Below are positions 1 to 7,995 of a stretch of 64,000 nt of DNA, one piece after another (within the stretch, counting starts at the first letter, position 1; each line of letters begins with the position of its first letter). The position numbers and the translations under genes are program-made. The stretch comes from Streptomyces fulvoviolaceus (GTDB lineage: Bacteria; Actinomycetota; Actinomycetes; Streptomycetales; Streptomycetaceae): positions 73,504 to 137,503 of the forward strand of contig NZ_JOEY01000029.1 of assembly GCF_000718165.1 (NCBI RefSeq), in the 5' to 3' direction. The notes under the pieces were generated by a model. It was not told where the DNA came from. It did not search any database and saw only the letters and a list, made by a program, of their open reading frames with translations.

Positions 1-175
1 ATGGCCTATATAAAGAACGACCGAAGACCCACAGGGACCGCTTATGGTGCCCTGACGCCCCGTAGGAAAAGCTGACGGCATACAAAAGGACATGCACAGC
101 TGACTCGCGCCGGACACCGACCAGCGTGACCGAGTGCGACCGACAAACGACAGCCGTGGACCGAGGAGAAAAGCT

Positions 176-1648
176 GTGAGCACCGAGAACGAGGGCACCG
201 CGGTACCCCCGGCCCCGTCTGCACCCCCCGTGCCGGTGGACGCTCCCGCTCCCTCGGCACCCTCCGCCCCCGAAGCGGGCGCGCCGACGACCCCGCTCCC
301 GCCGGTGCCTCCGGGCGCCCCCGGCGCACAGGAGCAGGAACTGGTGCACGCCGGAGCGCCTGCCTATGCCGCGACGGCCCAGGGCAGTGGCCCCGGTCCC
401 GAAGACACCGCCCCCGGCTCTGAGGGTGCTTGGCCGCCCCCGGTCGTCCCGTCGTACGCCGACGGCGGCTCCGGCGGCGACGGCACCGCCTGGGGTGCCA
501 CCTACCAGCAGCCCGCGCCGAAGCCCCGCAGCGGGCGCGGCGGTCTCGTCGCCGCGATCCTCGTGGCCGCGCTGGTCGCCGGCGGCCTGGGCGGCGGCCT
601 CGGCTACACCCTGGCCAAGAACAACGACGACGGCGGCTCCTCGACCACCCTCTCCGCCTCCGACAGCGGCGGCAGCGTCAAGCGCGACGCGGGCACCGTC
701 GCGGGCGTCGCCGCGAAGGCCCTGCCCAGCACGGTCACCATCGAGGCCGAGTCCACCAGCGGCGAGGGCGGCACCGGCACCGGCTTCGTCTTCGACACCC
801 AGGGCCACATCGTCACCAACAACCACGTGGTGGCCGACGCGGTCGACGGCGGCAAGCTGACCGCCACTTTCCCGAGCGGCAAGAAGTACGACGCGGAGGT
901 CGTCGGCCACGCGCAGGGCTACGACGTCGCGGTCATCAAGCTCAAGAACGCGCCGAGCGACCTCAAGCCGCTCACCCTGGGCAACTCGGACCAGGTGGCG
1001 GTCGGCGACTCCACGATCGCGATCGGCGCCCCCTTCGGCCTGTCCAACACCGTCACGACGGGCATCATCAGCGCGAAGAACCGCCCGGTGGCGTCGAGCG
1101 ACGGGAGCGGTTCGAACGCCTCCTACATGAGCGCGCTGCAGACGGACGCGTCGATCAACCCGGGCAACTCCGGCGGCCCGTTGCTGGACGCGCAGGGCAA
1201 CGTGATCGGCATCAACTCGGCGATCCAGTCCAGCAGTAGCGGCGGCCTCGGCGGCACCAGCCAGTCCGGCTCGATCGGCCTCGGCTTCGCCATCCCGATC
1301 AACCAGGCCAAGTACGTCGCCCAGCAGCTGATCAAGACCGGCAAGCCGGTCTACGCGAAGATCGGCGCGTCGGTGTCCCTGGAGGAATCCACGGGCGGCG
1401 CGAAGATCACCGAACAGGGCGCCAGCGGTGCCGACGCTGTCGAGTCGGGCGGCCCCGCCGCCAAGGCCGGCCTCAAGCCCGGCGACGTCATCACCAAGCT
1501 CGACGACTCGGTGATCGACTCCGGCCCCACCCTCATCGGCGAGATCTGGACCCACCAGCCCGGCGACAAGGTCAAGATCACCTACGAGCGCGACGGCAAG
1601 ACCAACACGGTCGAACTCACCCTGGGCTCCCGCACGGGCGACAGCTGA
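176..1648 (+). CDS. HtrA/DegP-like membrane-anchored serine protease with PDZ domain
   Basis: A 490-residue trypsin-like protease predicted to sit in the membrane with its catalytic domain outside the cell. The first ~115 residues are Pro/Ala/Gly-rich and cytosolic, followed by one hydrophobic segment (GLVAAILVAALVAGG). The catalytic triad is visible as His in TNNHVV, Asp in YDVAVIKL and Ser in NPGNSGGPL. A C-terminal PDZ domain (AKAGLKPGDVITKLD) would bind substrate C-termini. The family degrades or refolds misfolded exported proteins. I chose GTG 176 because GAGGAG at 163-168 lies 7 nt upstream; an in-frame GTG at 134 has no such site. A strong hairpin follows the gene. Confidence 0.93.
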   Translation: MSTENEGTAVPPAPSAPPVPVDAPAPSAPSAPEAGAPTTPLPPVPPGAPGAQEQELVHAGAPAYAATAQGSGPGPEDTAPGSEGAWPPPVVPSYADGGSGGDGTAWGATYQQPAPKPRSGRGGLVAAILVAALVAGGLGGGLGYTLAKNNDDGGSSTTLSASDSGGSVKRDAGTVAGVAAKALPSTVTIEAESTSGEGGTGTGFVFDTQGHIVTNNHVVADAVDGGKLTATFPSGKKYDAEVVGHAQGYDVAVIKLKNAPSDLKPLTLGNSDQVAVGDSTIAIGAPFGLSNTVTTGIISAKNRPVASSDGSGSNASYMSALQTDASINPGNSGGPLLDAQGNVIGINSAIQSSSSGGLGGTSQSGSIGLGFAIPINQAKYVAQQLIKTGKPVYAKIGASVSLEESTGGAKITEQGASGADAVESGGPAAKAGLKPGDVITKLDDSVIDSGPTLIGEIWTHQPGDKVKITYERDGKTNTVELTLGSRTGDS

Positions 1649-1682
1649 CCCACGCGCGCGCGTGGCCACCCGTTAGTCTTGT

Positions 1683-1713
1683 CCCCGCGCCGCCGGTCAC
1701 CGGCGGCGCGGGG
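1683..1713 (+). terminator. GC-rich terminator hairpin after the HtrA-like gene
   Basis: A perfect 14-bp stem (CCCCGCGCCGCCGG and its complement) with a 3-nt TCA loop lies 34 bp after the protease stop. The last two bases of the right arm are also the first two bases of the following tRNA-Ser. Confidence 0.75.
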
Positions 1714-1798
1714 AGGCGTGCCCGAGCGGCCTAAGGGAACGGTCTTGAAAACCGTCGTGGCAGCGATGTCACCGTGAGTTCGAATCTCACCGCCTCCG
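1712..1798 (+). tRNA. tRNA-Ser(UGA)
   Basis: An 87-nt class II tRNA. The acceptor arms GGAGGCG/CGCCTCC pair perfectly with discriminator G. The anticodon loop CTTGAAA gives UGA, there is a long variable arm, and the T loop is GTTCGAATC. The 3' CCA is not encoded. It reads serine UCA codons, which are rare in this GC-rich genome. Confidence 0.96.
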
Positions 1799-1819
1799 CA
1801 GGGCATGGACGTGTTGATC

Positions 1820-1854
1820 AGAAGGGGCGCCTCTCCTTGAGAGGCGCCCCTTCT
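1820..1854 (+). terminator. Terminator downstream of tRNA-Ser(UGA)
   Basis: A perfect 15-bp stem with arms 1820-1834 and 1840-1854 and a 5-nt loop (CCTTG), 21 bp beyond the tRNA 3' end. Confidence 0.85.
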
Positions 1855-1972
1855 GTCGTCTGCTCACGGGATTGATTTCGCTGATGAAAGGGGGTGGGGA
1901 ATCAACTTTCGGTTTGTCAGCCTCGGTCATGTCAGGCCGGACCCCGGCAGACCGAGCACTGGAGAACTGCGC

Positions 1973-2941
1973 ATGCCCCACTCACACACAGTGGCGGTCC
2001 CCGAGCAGGGAACGCCCCAGCCGTCGGCACCCGAGCCCGTACCCACGCCCGGCTCGTCCCCGTACCGCGTGATCGCCGGTCCAGGGACGCGACACCGGCT
2101 GCCGAGGCCGGTACTCCTCGTCTTCCAGATGTTGCTCGTGGTGCTGCTCACCACCGGCGCGCTCGTGTCCACCACCGGTTCCGCCAGTGCGGAGGACGAG
2201 CCCGGCGACGCGGTGTCCCAGGGTTCGCTGCCCGGTGTGGTCTACCGCGGAGACTCCCGGTCGGTGAACGACATCTGGGCGAACGGCTTCGTGTCCCGGG
2301 GAACGAACTACGACATCCAGTCCCATGTCCGCGGCGACCGGGCCGGGAACAGCGGCTACGTGTCCACGTCGGGTACGCGGTCGGTGGCGGAGCAGTTCGC
2401 GCGGAGCCAGGGGATGCTCAACCTCGCCGCCGCCGCCAGCCAGCCGCGTTGCCAGGGAGTGGGCTGGACCATCCTCCAGAACATCCCGTTCATCGGACCC
2501 TCGGTGGTCGAAAGCTGCGAGCACTCGGCCGTCACCGCTCTGAGCTACGTCTACACGATCAACCCGCACTTCGCGAACGTCGTCCTGCACGTTCCCGAGC
2601 AGCTCCGGGGGAACAGTGATCTGCACGATCACTACGCGAGCCAGGACGAGTGGGCCTTCTTCCGCAGGATCCCGCCCCAGGCGATCACCGGCGTCCACAT
2701 CTACCGGATGACGGGGCGGGCCGCCGGCCAGATCCTCATGCCGCAGAGCATCACCTTCCGCTACGACCGCTGGGTGGCGAACCCCAACTACGACCCCAAC
2801 TTCCGCTACAACCCGGTCAGCGACCAGGCCGCCCACTTCTCCTTCAACACGGACCTGAACGTTCCCCCGATCCCGGCGAACAACTACAACCGGGGCTGCA
2901 GCGCGACCCAGCGGTGCAGGGGCGGCGGCAGCGGAGGCTGA
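1973..2941 (+). CDS. Secreted mono-ADP-ribosyltransferase-like toxin (R-STS-QxE class)
   Basis: A 322-residue protein with a long N-region and a hydrophobic signal segment (about residues 46-68), probably cleaved after ASA at 73. The exported part carries the signature of the cholera/pertussis/pierisin-type ADP-ribosyltransferases: Arg92 in VVYRGD, Ser131-Thr132-Ser133 in GYVSTSGT, and Gln224-x-Glu226 in SQDEWAFF, followed by the usual RIPPQAITGV strand. In the family, QxE rather than ExE is found in guanine-modifying enzymes such as pierisin, ScARP and Scabin. There is an unusually long insert between STS and QxE (about 90 residues) carrying Cys160 and Cys182. GGAG 8 nt before ATG 1973 supports the start. 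The target is unknown. No immunity gene is evident beside it. Confidence 0.82.
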   Translation: MPHSHTVAVPEQGTPQPSAPEPVPTPGSSPYRVIAGPGTRHRLPRPVLLVFQMLLVVLLTTGALVSTTGSASAEDEPGDAVSQGSLPGVVYRGDSRSVNDIWANGFVSRGTNYDIQSHVRGDRAGNSGYVSTSGTRSVAEQFARSQGMLNLAAAASQPRCQGVGWTILQNIPFIGPSVVESCEHSAVTALSYVYTINPHFANVVLHVPEQLRGNSDLHDHYASQDEWAFFRRIPPQAITGVHIYRMTGRAAGQILMPQSITFRYDRWVANPNYDPNFRYNPVSDQAAHFSFNTDLNVPPIPANNYNRGCSATQRCRGGGSGG

Positions 2942-2947
2942 GCCGGT

Positions 2948-2980
2948 GAAGGGGTGTCTCTCGTCCGGAGGCACCCCTTC
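2948..2980 (+). terminator. Terminator after the ADP-ribosyltransferase gene
   Basis: Inverted repeat GAAGGGGTG (2948-2956) / CACCCCTTC (2972-2980), just past the stop codon. Confidence 0.6.
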
Positions 2981-3041
2981 CGCGCGGAGTGGGTAGAGTC
3001 GCCGATCACGGCTGATGACTGGCGGAGGGAAGGACCACGAC

Positions 3042-3332
3042 GTGATCATCTTCGGTACCAAGGGCTACCTGTACCAGCTCGCGATACTCACCCTGGTGTG
3101 CGGCCAGTGCGGCAACCCCGCCGCGCACACGCTCAGGAAGCGCGTCACGAAGTTCACGCTGTTCTTCGTGCCGCTGTTCCCGATCTCGACGAAGCACACG
3201 ACGCAGTGCACGTTCTGCGGAGCGGAGTCGAAGCTGACCAAGGAGCAGGCGGAGCAGCTGCAGGCGCAGGCCACGGGCGGACAGGGCGGCCAGATGCACG
3301 GGCAGCCGCAGCAGCAGCCGTATCAGTCCTGA
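3042..3332 (+). CDS. Small zinc-ribbon protein
   Basis: A 96-residue protein with two CxxC knuckles (CGQCGN and CTFCGA) about 37 residues apart, a four-cysteine zinc ribbon. A hydrophobic stretch (FTLFFVPLFPI) lies between the knuckles and a Gln-rich tail follows. Similar small zinc-ribbon proteins are widespread in Streptomyces with no assigned role. GTG 3042 is chosen because GGAGGGAAGG at 3024-3033 sits 8 nt upstream; the in-frame ATG at 3015 lies before that site. Confidence 0.8.
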   Translation: MIIFGTKGYLYQLAILTLVCGQCGNPAAHTLRKRVTKFTLFFVPLFPISTKHTTQCTFCGAESKLTKEQAEQLQAQATGGQGGQMHGQPQQQPYQS

Positions 3333-3934
3333 GAAGGGCCCCCGGGCCAGTCCAGCACGGTCAGCTCGGGCCACTCCTCACGCCACCGCTTCGCCTTGGC
3401 CTCGTAGACCTCCCGCGGAGCGAGCACCGGATTCGGGCGTACGACGAGGTTGAACACGTCGGAGAGGCCGTGCGGCGCGTAGACCCGCCACCGGCCCCCG
3501 GACTCCAGGCGTACCCCCACGCAACAGGTCGTCGCGGCGAAGCTGTCGATGGCCGCCTCCGTGGAGGTGTACGGGGCGCACGGGACGCCGAACTTCCGCT
3601 CGTACCAGAGGTGGACACGGGCCTCGTTGCGGATCTCCACCTCGGCCGGCAGACCGGCGAAGGCTTCCTCTCCCGCCCTGATCACCGCGTCCTCGGCCTC
3701 CCACGACAGGTCACCGTCGTCGAAGTAGAAGACGTCGTAGTCCTTGATCCCGCCGGCGGCAGGCCGGTCCGTGACCACGTTCCACACGGTCTGGAACAGA
3801 CAGCCCGCCGTCACGTACCAGCCGGGCAGGTCCAGTGACGCGGTCCGCCGCAGGGCCTCCAGCAGGACCTCGTTGCGGGACAACGCGGCCTTCAGGGCGG
3901 CGAGTTGTTCGTCCAGAGGGAGCCGGCCGGTCAC
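3323..3934 (-). CDS. Nucleotidyltransferase-family protein (NTP_transf_6/DUF925 type)
   Basis: 203 residues resembling the DUF925 nucleotidyltransferase-like family: a YVTAGCLFQTVWN segment, then KDYDVFYFD with the acidic pair expected of the fold, and the later motif APHGLSDVFNLVVRPNP. The biochemical role of the family is not established. The GTG start overlaps the stop of the upstream DinB gene by 4 nt (GTGA), so the two are probably translationally coupled. It converges with the zinc-ribbon gene, overlapping its 3' end by 10 nt. Confidence 0.8.
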   Translation of the reverse strand: MTGRLPLDEQLAALKAALSRNEVLLEALRRTASLDLPGWYVTAGCLFQTVWNVVTDRPAAGGIKDYDVFYFDDGDLSWEAEDAVIRAGEEAFAGLPAEVEIRNEARVHLWYERKFGVPCAPYTSTEAAIDSFAATTCCVGVRLESGGRWRVYAPHGLSDVFNLVVRPNPVLAPREVYEAKAKRWREEWPELTVLDWPGGPSQD

Positions 3935-4485
3935 TGTTCTCCCAACGCCCCACGCAGCAACCGCACCTGACCGATCTCCGCCGCGTTCTTCATCAGCTCC
4001 GCATTCGCCCAGGCCAGCATGTCGGCGACGGTGTACGTCGGGTCGTTCGGCCAGGGGAACGGGGCCGTGGCGTCCAGGTCGGGGTCGGCGAGGCGGTCCG
4101 TGGCCGTCAGCCAGGCTGTGCGCAGGGCCCGCAGCCAGTCGACCGTCGGTTTCCCGGGGCCCGGCCAGTCCACGCCTGCTCGGTCACGCGGTGGCCGGCC
4201 CTCCACGTGATCCAGGGCCACCCCCCACCACCAGCCGATGTGCCAGCTCAGCCAGGCGATGGTGGGCACGGGGACGGGATCGGGCTCGGTGTCCGACCAG
4301 TCGGGGAGCCACGTGTCGTCGGGGGTGCGGCGTACCGTCCAGCACAGGGGCGCCGGTTCCCAGAGGAAGTCCTCGGGGGTGAGGCGGTCGAGGTGGTACT
4401 CGAACAGGGCCCAGGTCAGGTCGAATTGGTGGCGCAGGAGATCGCGGCGGGGGTCGGCGGTCATCGGGCGAGCCTGGCACATCAC
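3931..4485 (-). CDS. DinB-superfamily protein
   Basis: Up to 184 residues. A helical DinB/YfiT-like fold is suggested by the N-terminal LLRHQFDLTWALFEYHLDRL helix, the WLSWHIGWWW helix carrying a candidate metal ligand, and the closing helix NAELMKNAAEIGQVR. Such proteins are often metal-dependent thiol transferases or stress proteins; the exact activity here is unknown. The GTG start overlaps the previous gene's stop by 4 nt. An internal ATG at 4464 is an alternative start. It is part of a tight leftward run with its two neighbours. Confidence 0.75.
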   Translation of the reverse strand: MMCQARPMTADPRRDLLRHQFDLTWALFEYHLDRLTPEDFLWEPAPLCWTVRRTPDDTWLPDWSDTEPDPVPVPTIAWLSWHIGWWWGVALDHVEGRPPRDRAGVDWPGPGKPTVDWLRALRTAWLTATDRLADPDLDATAPFPWPNDPTYTVADMLAWANAELMKNAAEIGQVRLLRGALGEQ

Positions 4486-4928
4486 AGCTCGTAGTCACAC
4501 GCCAATTCCTCCCACGCCACCTCCCGCAGCCCGGATTCCGCGTCGCAGCCCGACGGCACCCACGCGCTGGACTGGAACCAGACGACCGTGAGGTGGGAGC
4601 CGTACAGGTTCGGGTCGAGGGGTGTGGAGCGGAACGTGCCGACGCAGGCCACCGGCGGGAGCATCTCCACCGGGCCGAAGGCGCCGGCGTACTGGTCGGG
4701 GTACTCGCGCACGGGTTGGACGAGGTGTACCGGTGTGGCGGGGGAAGCCTGATCGGCCGAGCTCAACAGGCCTTTGATCTTCAGCTCGTTGACCGGTCTG
4801 CAGGGATAGCCGTCCGGCATCCCGCCGTACGTCGAGGAGAACCGCAGTTCGGTCAGGTCGAGGTGGCGTCCCGAGTTGAGGACGACCCGGGCCAGTGCCA
4901 TCGTCGGCACTCTGAAACGGTCTTGCAT
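4482..4928 (-). CDS. Conserved hypothetical protein
   Basis: 148 residues, no signal peptide and no membrane segment, and no family I recognise. The region LNSGRHLDLTELRFSSTYGGMPDGYP looks like a compact alpha/beta domain, and four cysteines are scattered. ATG 4928 is preceded by GGGGAG at good spacing. It is the first of three overlapping leftward genes, which suggests an operon, but nothing reveals a shared function. Confidence 0.7.
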   Translation of the reverse strand: MQDRFRVPTMALARVVLNSGRHLDLTELRFSSTYGGMPDGYPCRPVNELKIKGLLSSADQASPATPVHLVQPVREYPDQYAGAFGPVEMLPPVACVGTFRSTPLDPNLYGSHLTVVWFQSSAWVPSGCDAESGLREVAWEELACDYEL

Positions 4929-4959
4929 CGAGCTCCCCTGGTGTGCGTGGCTCCTCTCC

Positions 4960-5826
4960 TCACGGCCGATGCCCCGTCATCCGCGCCGCCGACGCGATCG
5001 TCGCCCGCGCCTCGCGCTCGGTGAGCCCCGTGTTGAGGGCCGCCTCGACCAGGGGATCGACGAGGGCGGGGCCGATGCCGTCCTCGTAGGCGCGGCAGGC
5101 CGCCCAGAACAGGCGGGTGTTGCGCTGGCCCTCGTGCGCGGCGAGGACGAACTGGACGAGACCCTGGCCGTGGCTCCCGGCCGACGGGGCGCCCGGGAAG
5201 TGGGTACGGGGCGGGGGCAGCAGCAGGTGCAGCAGCGCGGGTGGGCAAGCGGCCGGGGCCAGGTGCGCGGTGCCCGGTGCCGTGCCGTAGACGCCGTGGT
5301 CCGTGCGCGAGCCGGGACCGACGAGGTAGCCGCCGGCGCCCCGGATGTCGATGCCGGGGGCCAGGCGACCGGCGGAGTTGGGGACCACGACGTCCGGCGG
5401 GCCGCTCAGCCACAGGTGGCGGCCGCCGCTGGGGGTGAGCACGACGACCGTGTCGGGGATCGTGAACAGATGGCGCAGGGCCAGTTCGCGCAGGGCCGCC
5501 GAGGAGTCCGTGCCCGACTTGGTGTCCAGGTCGATGCCGATCAGGTGGTGGGGCGGGAGGCCGCACGCGATGCCGTAGCCGGTCGCCCAGGGGGCCGCCG
5601 CGAACAGCTCGCGGATGCGCGACGGGGCCGTCGAGGCGTCGTAGACCCCGTGGCCGAGGCGGCCGCACTCGCCGTGGCAGGGCGGGGGCGTGGGTTCGTC
5701 GCGGTGGGGGGAGCGCAGGGCCGGGAGCTTCGTCCGGGACAGGGGGATGACGGCCAGTCCGCGCTCGGCGGCTGACAGGGCGTGTGCGAGGGCCAGCGTC
5801 GTGGCCTGCCGGTCTGTGGTGGCCAT
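4960..5826 (-). CDS. Bifunctional DNA primase/polymerase (prim-pol) domain protein
   Basis: 288 residues matching the N-terminal prim-pol catalytic domain found in replication proteins of actinobacteria and their phages. Visible motifs are the acidic IGIDLDTKSG, the GGRHLWLSGP His motif and GIDIRGAGGYLVGPGS. No helicase domain follows, so this is a stand-alone primase/polymerase domain, common in Streptomyces chromosomes. A LexA-like box lies 11 bp before the ATG, which suggests damage-inducible expression. The Shine-Dalgarno is poor (AGAGGT directly abutting ATG). Confidence 0.85.
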   Translation of the reverse strand: MATTDRQATTLALAHALSAAERGLAVIPLSRTKLPALRSPHRDEPTPPPCHGECGRLGHGVYDASTAPSRIRELFAAAPWATGYGIACGLPPHHLIGIDLDTKSGTDSSAALRELALRHLFTIPDTVVVLTPSGGRHLWLSGPPDVVVPNSAGRLAPGIDIRGAGGYLVGPGSRTDHGVYGTAPGTAHLAPAACPPALLHLLLPPPRTHFPGAPSAGSHGQGLVQFVLAAHEGQRNTRLFWAACRAYEDGIGPALVDPLVEAALNTGLTEREARATIASAARMTGHRP

Positions 5827-5836
5827 ACCTCTATGT

Positions 5837-5852
5837 TCGTACGAGTGTTCGA
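5837..5852 (-). promoter_or_regulatory. LexA-like SOS box upstream of the prim-pol gene
   Basis: Read on the minus strand the site is TCGAACACTCGTACGA. It matches the Gram-positive/actinobacterial LexA consensus TCGAAC-N4-GTTCGA at 11 of 12 defined positions. Its right end is 11 bp from the prim-pol ATG, where a repressor would block transcription. Confidence 0.6.
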
Positions 5853-6197
5853 AAAAGGGAAGGGGAGGTGCCCACGACTCGCCGGGCCGGATGAATTGGC
5901 TGGAAATGTGCCGGAACGCTTCAGCTCTTGTCCCGCTTGATCCTGATGCACCCTCACCGCCCTGACCTGCCGCTTGAGGTCGCGAAAGGGGTTTATCGAC
6001 AAGTCATCACGCTTCAGGGGGAATCGCCACTTCCGGCCTGGTTCGCCGGGGATTCGGTGGGCAACTCTGATCTCGCGACGTCGAGCACAACGAACACAGC
6101 ACGACCGAGGCGGTCGGCCAACCGCCTTGGGACAAGCCGTACTTGATTCAACGGGACGGCTTGAAGCAAGCCGTTACTTGGTTCTGGAGGAACAAAC
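5853..6197. other. Intergenic region upstream of the secreted Asn/Gln-rich protein
   Basis: About 345 bp with no convincing gene. It is less GC-rich than its surroundings. It contains a hairpin at 6156-6174 (ACGGCTTG/CAAGCCGT) and a nearby partial copy of the same arm at 6132-6145 (CAAGCCG-TACTTG), directly before the secreted gene. This could be a regulatory leader. Confidence 0.4.
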
Positions 6198-6512
6198 ATG
6201 GCAAGCATCCGTACCGCCCGCGTCATCGCCGCCGTCTCCGCCCTCCCGCTCGCCGCCGCGCTCTTCACCGGCGTCGCGGCGGCGGACAACGGCGCCTTCG
6301 CGGACGACGGATCGAACGCGGGTGTGGCGACCGTCGGCAACAGCGGCGTCGGGCACGACAACTACGGCAACTCGTCCACCACCCAGCAGCAGGCGATCGG
6401 CTCCGGCGCCTCGAACCAGAGCAACACCGCCCAGGTCAACGGCTCCGCGTTCACGGCCATCAACCAGGGGAACGACAACACCTCCGTCAACTTCACCCCG
6501 CTGTGGTGGTGA
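6198..6512 (+). CDS. Small secreted Asn/Gln/Ser/Gly-rich protein
   Basis: 104 residues with a clear signal peptide (VIAAVSALPLAAALFTGVAAA, cleavage near residue 28). The mature ~75 residues are rich in Asn, Gln, Gly, Ser and Thr. They carry loosely periodic motifs (NSGVGHDNYGN, SGASNQSNTAQVNGSAFTAI, NQGNDNTSVNF) reminiscent of curlin-like beta-strand repeats, and end in TPLWW. There are no cysteines. It is not a chaplin or rodlin by sequence. A surface or amyloid-forming role is inference only. GGAGG lies 7 nt before the ATG. Confidence 0.75.
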   Translation: MASIRTARVIAAVSALPLAAALFTGVAAADNGAFADDGSNAGVATVGNSGVGHDNYGNSSTTQQQAIGSGASNQSNTAQVNGSAFTAINQGNDNTSVNFTPLWW

Positions 6513-6517
6513 TCTGA

Positions 6518-6535
6518 GAGGGCCGCGCGGCCCTC
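6518..6535 (+). terminator. Terminator after the secreted protein gene
   Basis: Perfect 9-bp palindromic stem GAGGGCCGC/GCGGCCCTC beginning 5 bp after the stop. A second hairpin (TGCGCGGCGGC/GCCGCCGCGCA, 6571-6600) follows. Confidence 0.65.
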
Positions 6536-6627
6536 GACTCCGGGGTGTGTCTGTGGGGGTGTGACACGTCTGCGCGGCGGCGCTTCGGTGCCGCCGCGCA
6601 GGCGTTTTCACGTGCCTGGCGGTGACC

Positions 6628-6660
6628 TTGACATCCCGTCATATCTGACGGACAGTCAGA
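6628..6660 (+). promoter_or_regulatory. Promoter and palindromic operator of the MaoC-DUF35/MaoC/thiolase operon
   Basis: A perfect -35 hexamer TTGACA at 6628-6633 is followed by the 17-bp palindrome TCTGAC-N5-GTCAGA at 6644-6660, which covers the -10 position. A dyad there suits a TetR- or GntR-type repressor sensing an acyl-CoA. The regulator is not adjacent. Confidence 0.55.
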
Positions 6661-6706
6661 AACCCTCGACCGTGAGGACCGTGAGGACCGCGAGAGGAGT
6701 ACGGCC

Positions 6707-7609
6707 GTGAGCGATGACCTGCTCGCACGGCTGAAGTCCTACGAAGGATGCCCCGCCGCCGTCGCCCGCACCGGCAAGGACCCCGTCAACGCCCCCATGA
6801 TCCGCCACTGGTGCGAGGCCCTGGGCGACACCAACCCGGCGTACACGGGCCCTGACGCCGTCGCCCCGCCCACCATGCTCCAGGTGTGGACCATGGGCGG
6901 CCTGACCGGCCACGACACCAGAACCCAGGCCTACGACGAACTCCTCGCCCTCCTCGACGAGTCCGGCTGCACCTCGGTCGTCGCCACCGACTGCGAGCAG
7001 GAGTACGTCCGCCCCCTGCGCCCCGGCGACGAGATCACCTTCGACACGGTCATCGAGTCGGTGTCCGCCCGCAAGACGACCAAGCTGGGCACGGGCCACT
7101 TCGTCACCACCCGCACCGAACTGCGCGTCGGCCCCGACCTCGTCGGCATCCACCGCTTCCGCATCCTCAAGTACGCCCCCGCACGCCGCCCGGAGAAGAA
7201 GCCCCCGCGCCCCCGCCCCGTCGTCAACCGCGACAACGCCGGCTTCTGGAAGGGCGTGGAGCAGCACAAGCTCCTCATCCAGCGCTGCACCGCCTGTGCC
7301 ACCCTCCGCTTCCCGTGGCTCCCCGGCTGCGCCTCCTGCGGCGCCCCTGACTGGGACACGGTCGAGGCGACCGGCGAGGGCACCGTCTACTCGTACGTCG
7401 TCATGCACCACCCGCCCTTCCCCGCCTTCGACCCGCCGTACGCGGTCGCGTTGATCGAGCTCGCGGAGGGCGTGCGGATGATCAGCAACGTGATCGGGAC
7501 GCCGTACGAGAAGGTGCGGATCGGTATGCCGGTGCGGCTCGAATTCCAGTCGTACGACGACGAGTTGGTGCTGCCCGTCTTCCGCGTCGCCGAGGAGGCC
7601 GCCGTATGA
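6707..7609 (+). CDS. MaoC-type hydratase fused to DUF35 OB-fold domain (ChsH2-like)
   Basis: 300 residues. Residues ~1-160 form a FAS1/MaoC hot-dog dehydratase domain. Residues ~180-295 form a DUF35 domain: zinc-ribbon cysteines (CTACATLRFPWLPGCASCG) followed by an OB-fold acyl-CoA-binding part (GTVYSYVVMHHPPFPAFDPPYAVALIEL). This architecture is that of ChsH2 of mycobacterial cholesterol degradation, whose DUF35 domain pairs with the aldolase Ltp2. GTG 6707 has GAGGAG upstream. It overlaps the next gene by 4 nt (ATGA). Confidence 0.85.
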   Translation: MSDDLLARLKSYEGCPAAVARTGKDPVNAPMIRHWCEALGDTNPAYTGPDAVAPPTMLQVWTMGGLTGHDTRTQAYDELLALLDESGCTSVVATDCEQEYVRPLRPGDEITFDTVIESVSARKTTKLGTGHFVTTRTELRVGPDLVGIHRFRILKYAPARRPEKKPPRPRPVVNRDNAGFWKGVEQHKLLIQRCTACATLRFPWLPGCASCGAPDWDTVEATGEGTVYSYVVMHHPPFPAFDPPYAVALIELAEGVRMISNVIGTPYEKVRIGMPVRLEFQSYDDELVLPVFRVAEEAAV

Positions 7610-7995
7610 AGGCCGGCGACGAGATTCCGCCCCTCACCATCCCGGTCACCCGCACCCTGATCGTCGCCGGAGCGATCGCGTCCCGCGACTACCAGGACGT
7701 GCATCACGACGCCGAACTCGCCCGCCGCAAAGGCTCCCCCGACATCTTCATGAACATCCTGACGACGAACGGCCTGGTGGGCCGCTACATCACGGACCAC
7801 TTCGGGCCGGCGGCCGTACTCAAGAAGGTGGCCATCAGGCTGGGCGCGCCCAACTACCCCGGGGACACGATGGTGTTGACCGGCACCATCGAAGACGTGG
7901 ACGGTGACACCGTGACGGTCCGGGTCATCGGGGCCAATGGCATCGGCAACCACGTGACGGGGACGGTCACCGTGTCTCAGGGGAGCGCGAGATGA
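7606..7995 (+). CDS. MaoC-family enoyl-CoA hydratase (ChsH1-like)
   Basis: 129 residues, a single hot-dog domain. The hydratase motif SRDYQDVHHDAELARRKG holds the expected catalytic Asp/His pair. In the ChsH1-ChsH2 system, a small MaoC subunit forms a heterodimer with the MaoC-DUF35 protein, and the gene order here fits that. It overlaps both neighbours by 4 nt, so the three genes are one operon and probably make one complex. Confidence 0.85.
   Translation: MKAGDEIPPLTIPVTRTLIVAGAIASRDYQDVHHDAELARRKGSPDIFMNILTTNGLVGRYITDHFGPAAVLKKVAIRLGAPNYPGDTMVLTGTIEDVDGDTVTVRVIGANGIGNHVTGTVTVSQGSAR

Noticed and set aside
1..175. Possible C-terminal end of an upstream gene in the first 55 bases
   Set aside because: Too short and AT-rich to support; more likely promoter DNA of the protease gene.
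1650..1665. Small palindrome CCACGCGCGCGCGTGG after the protease stop
   Set aside because: Simple CG alternation; the stronger hairpin at 1683 explains termination.
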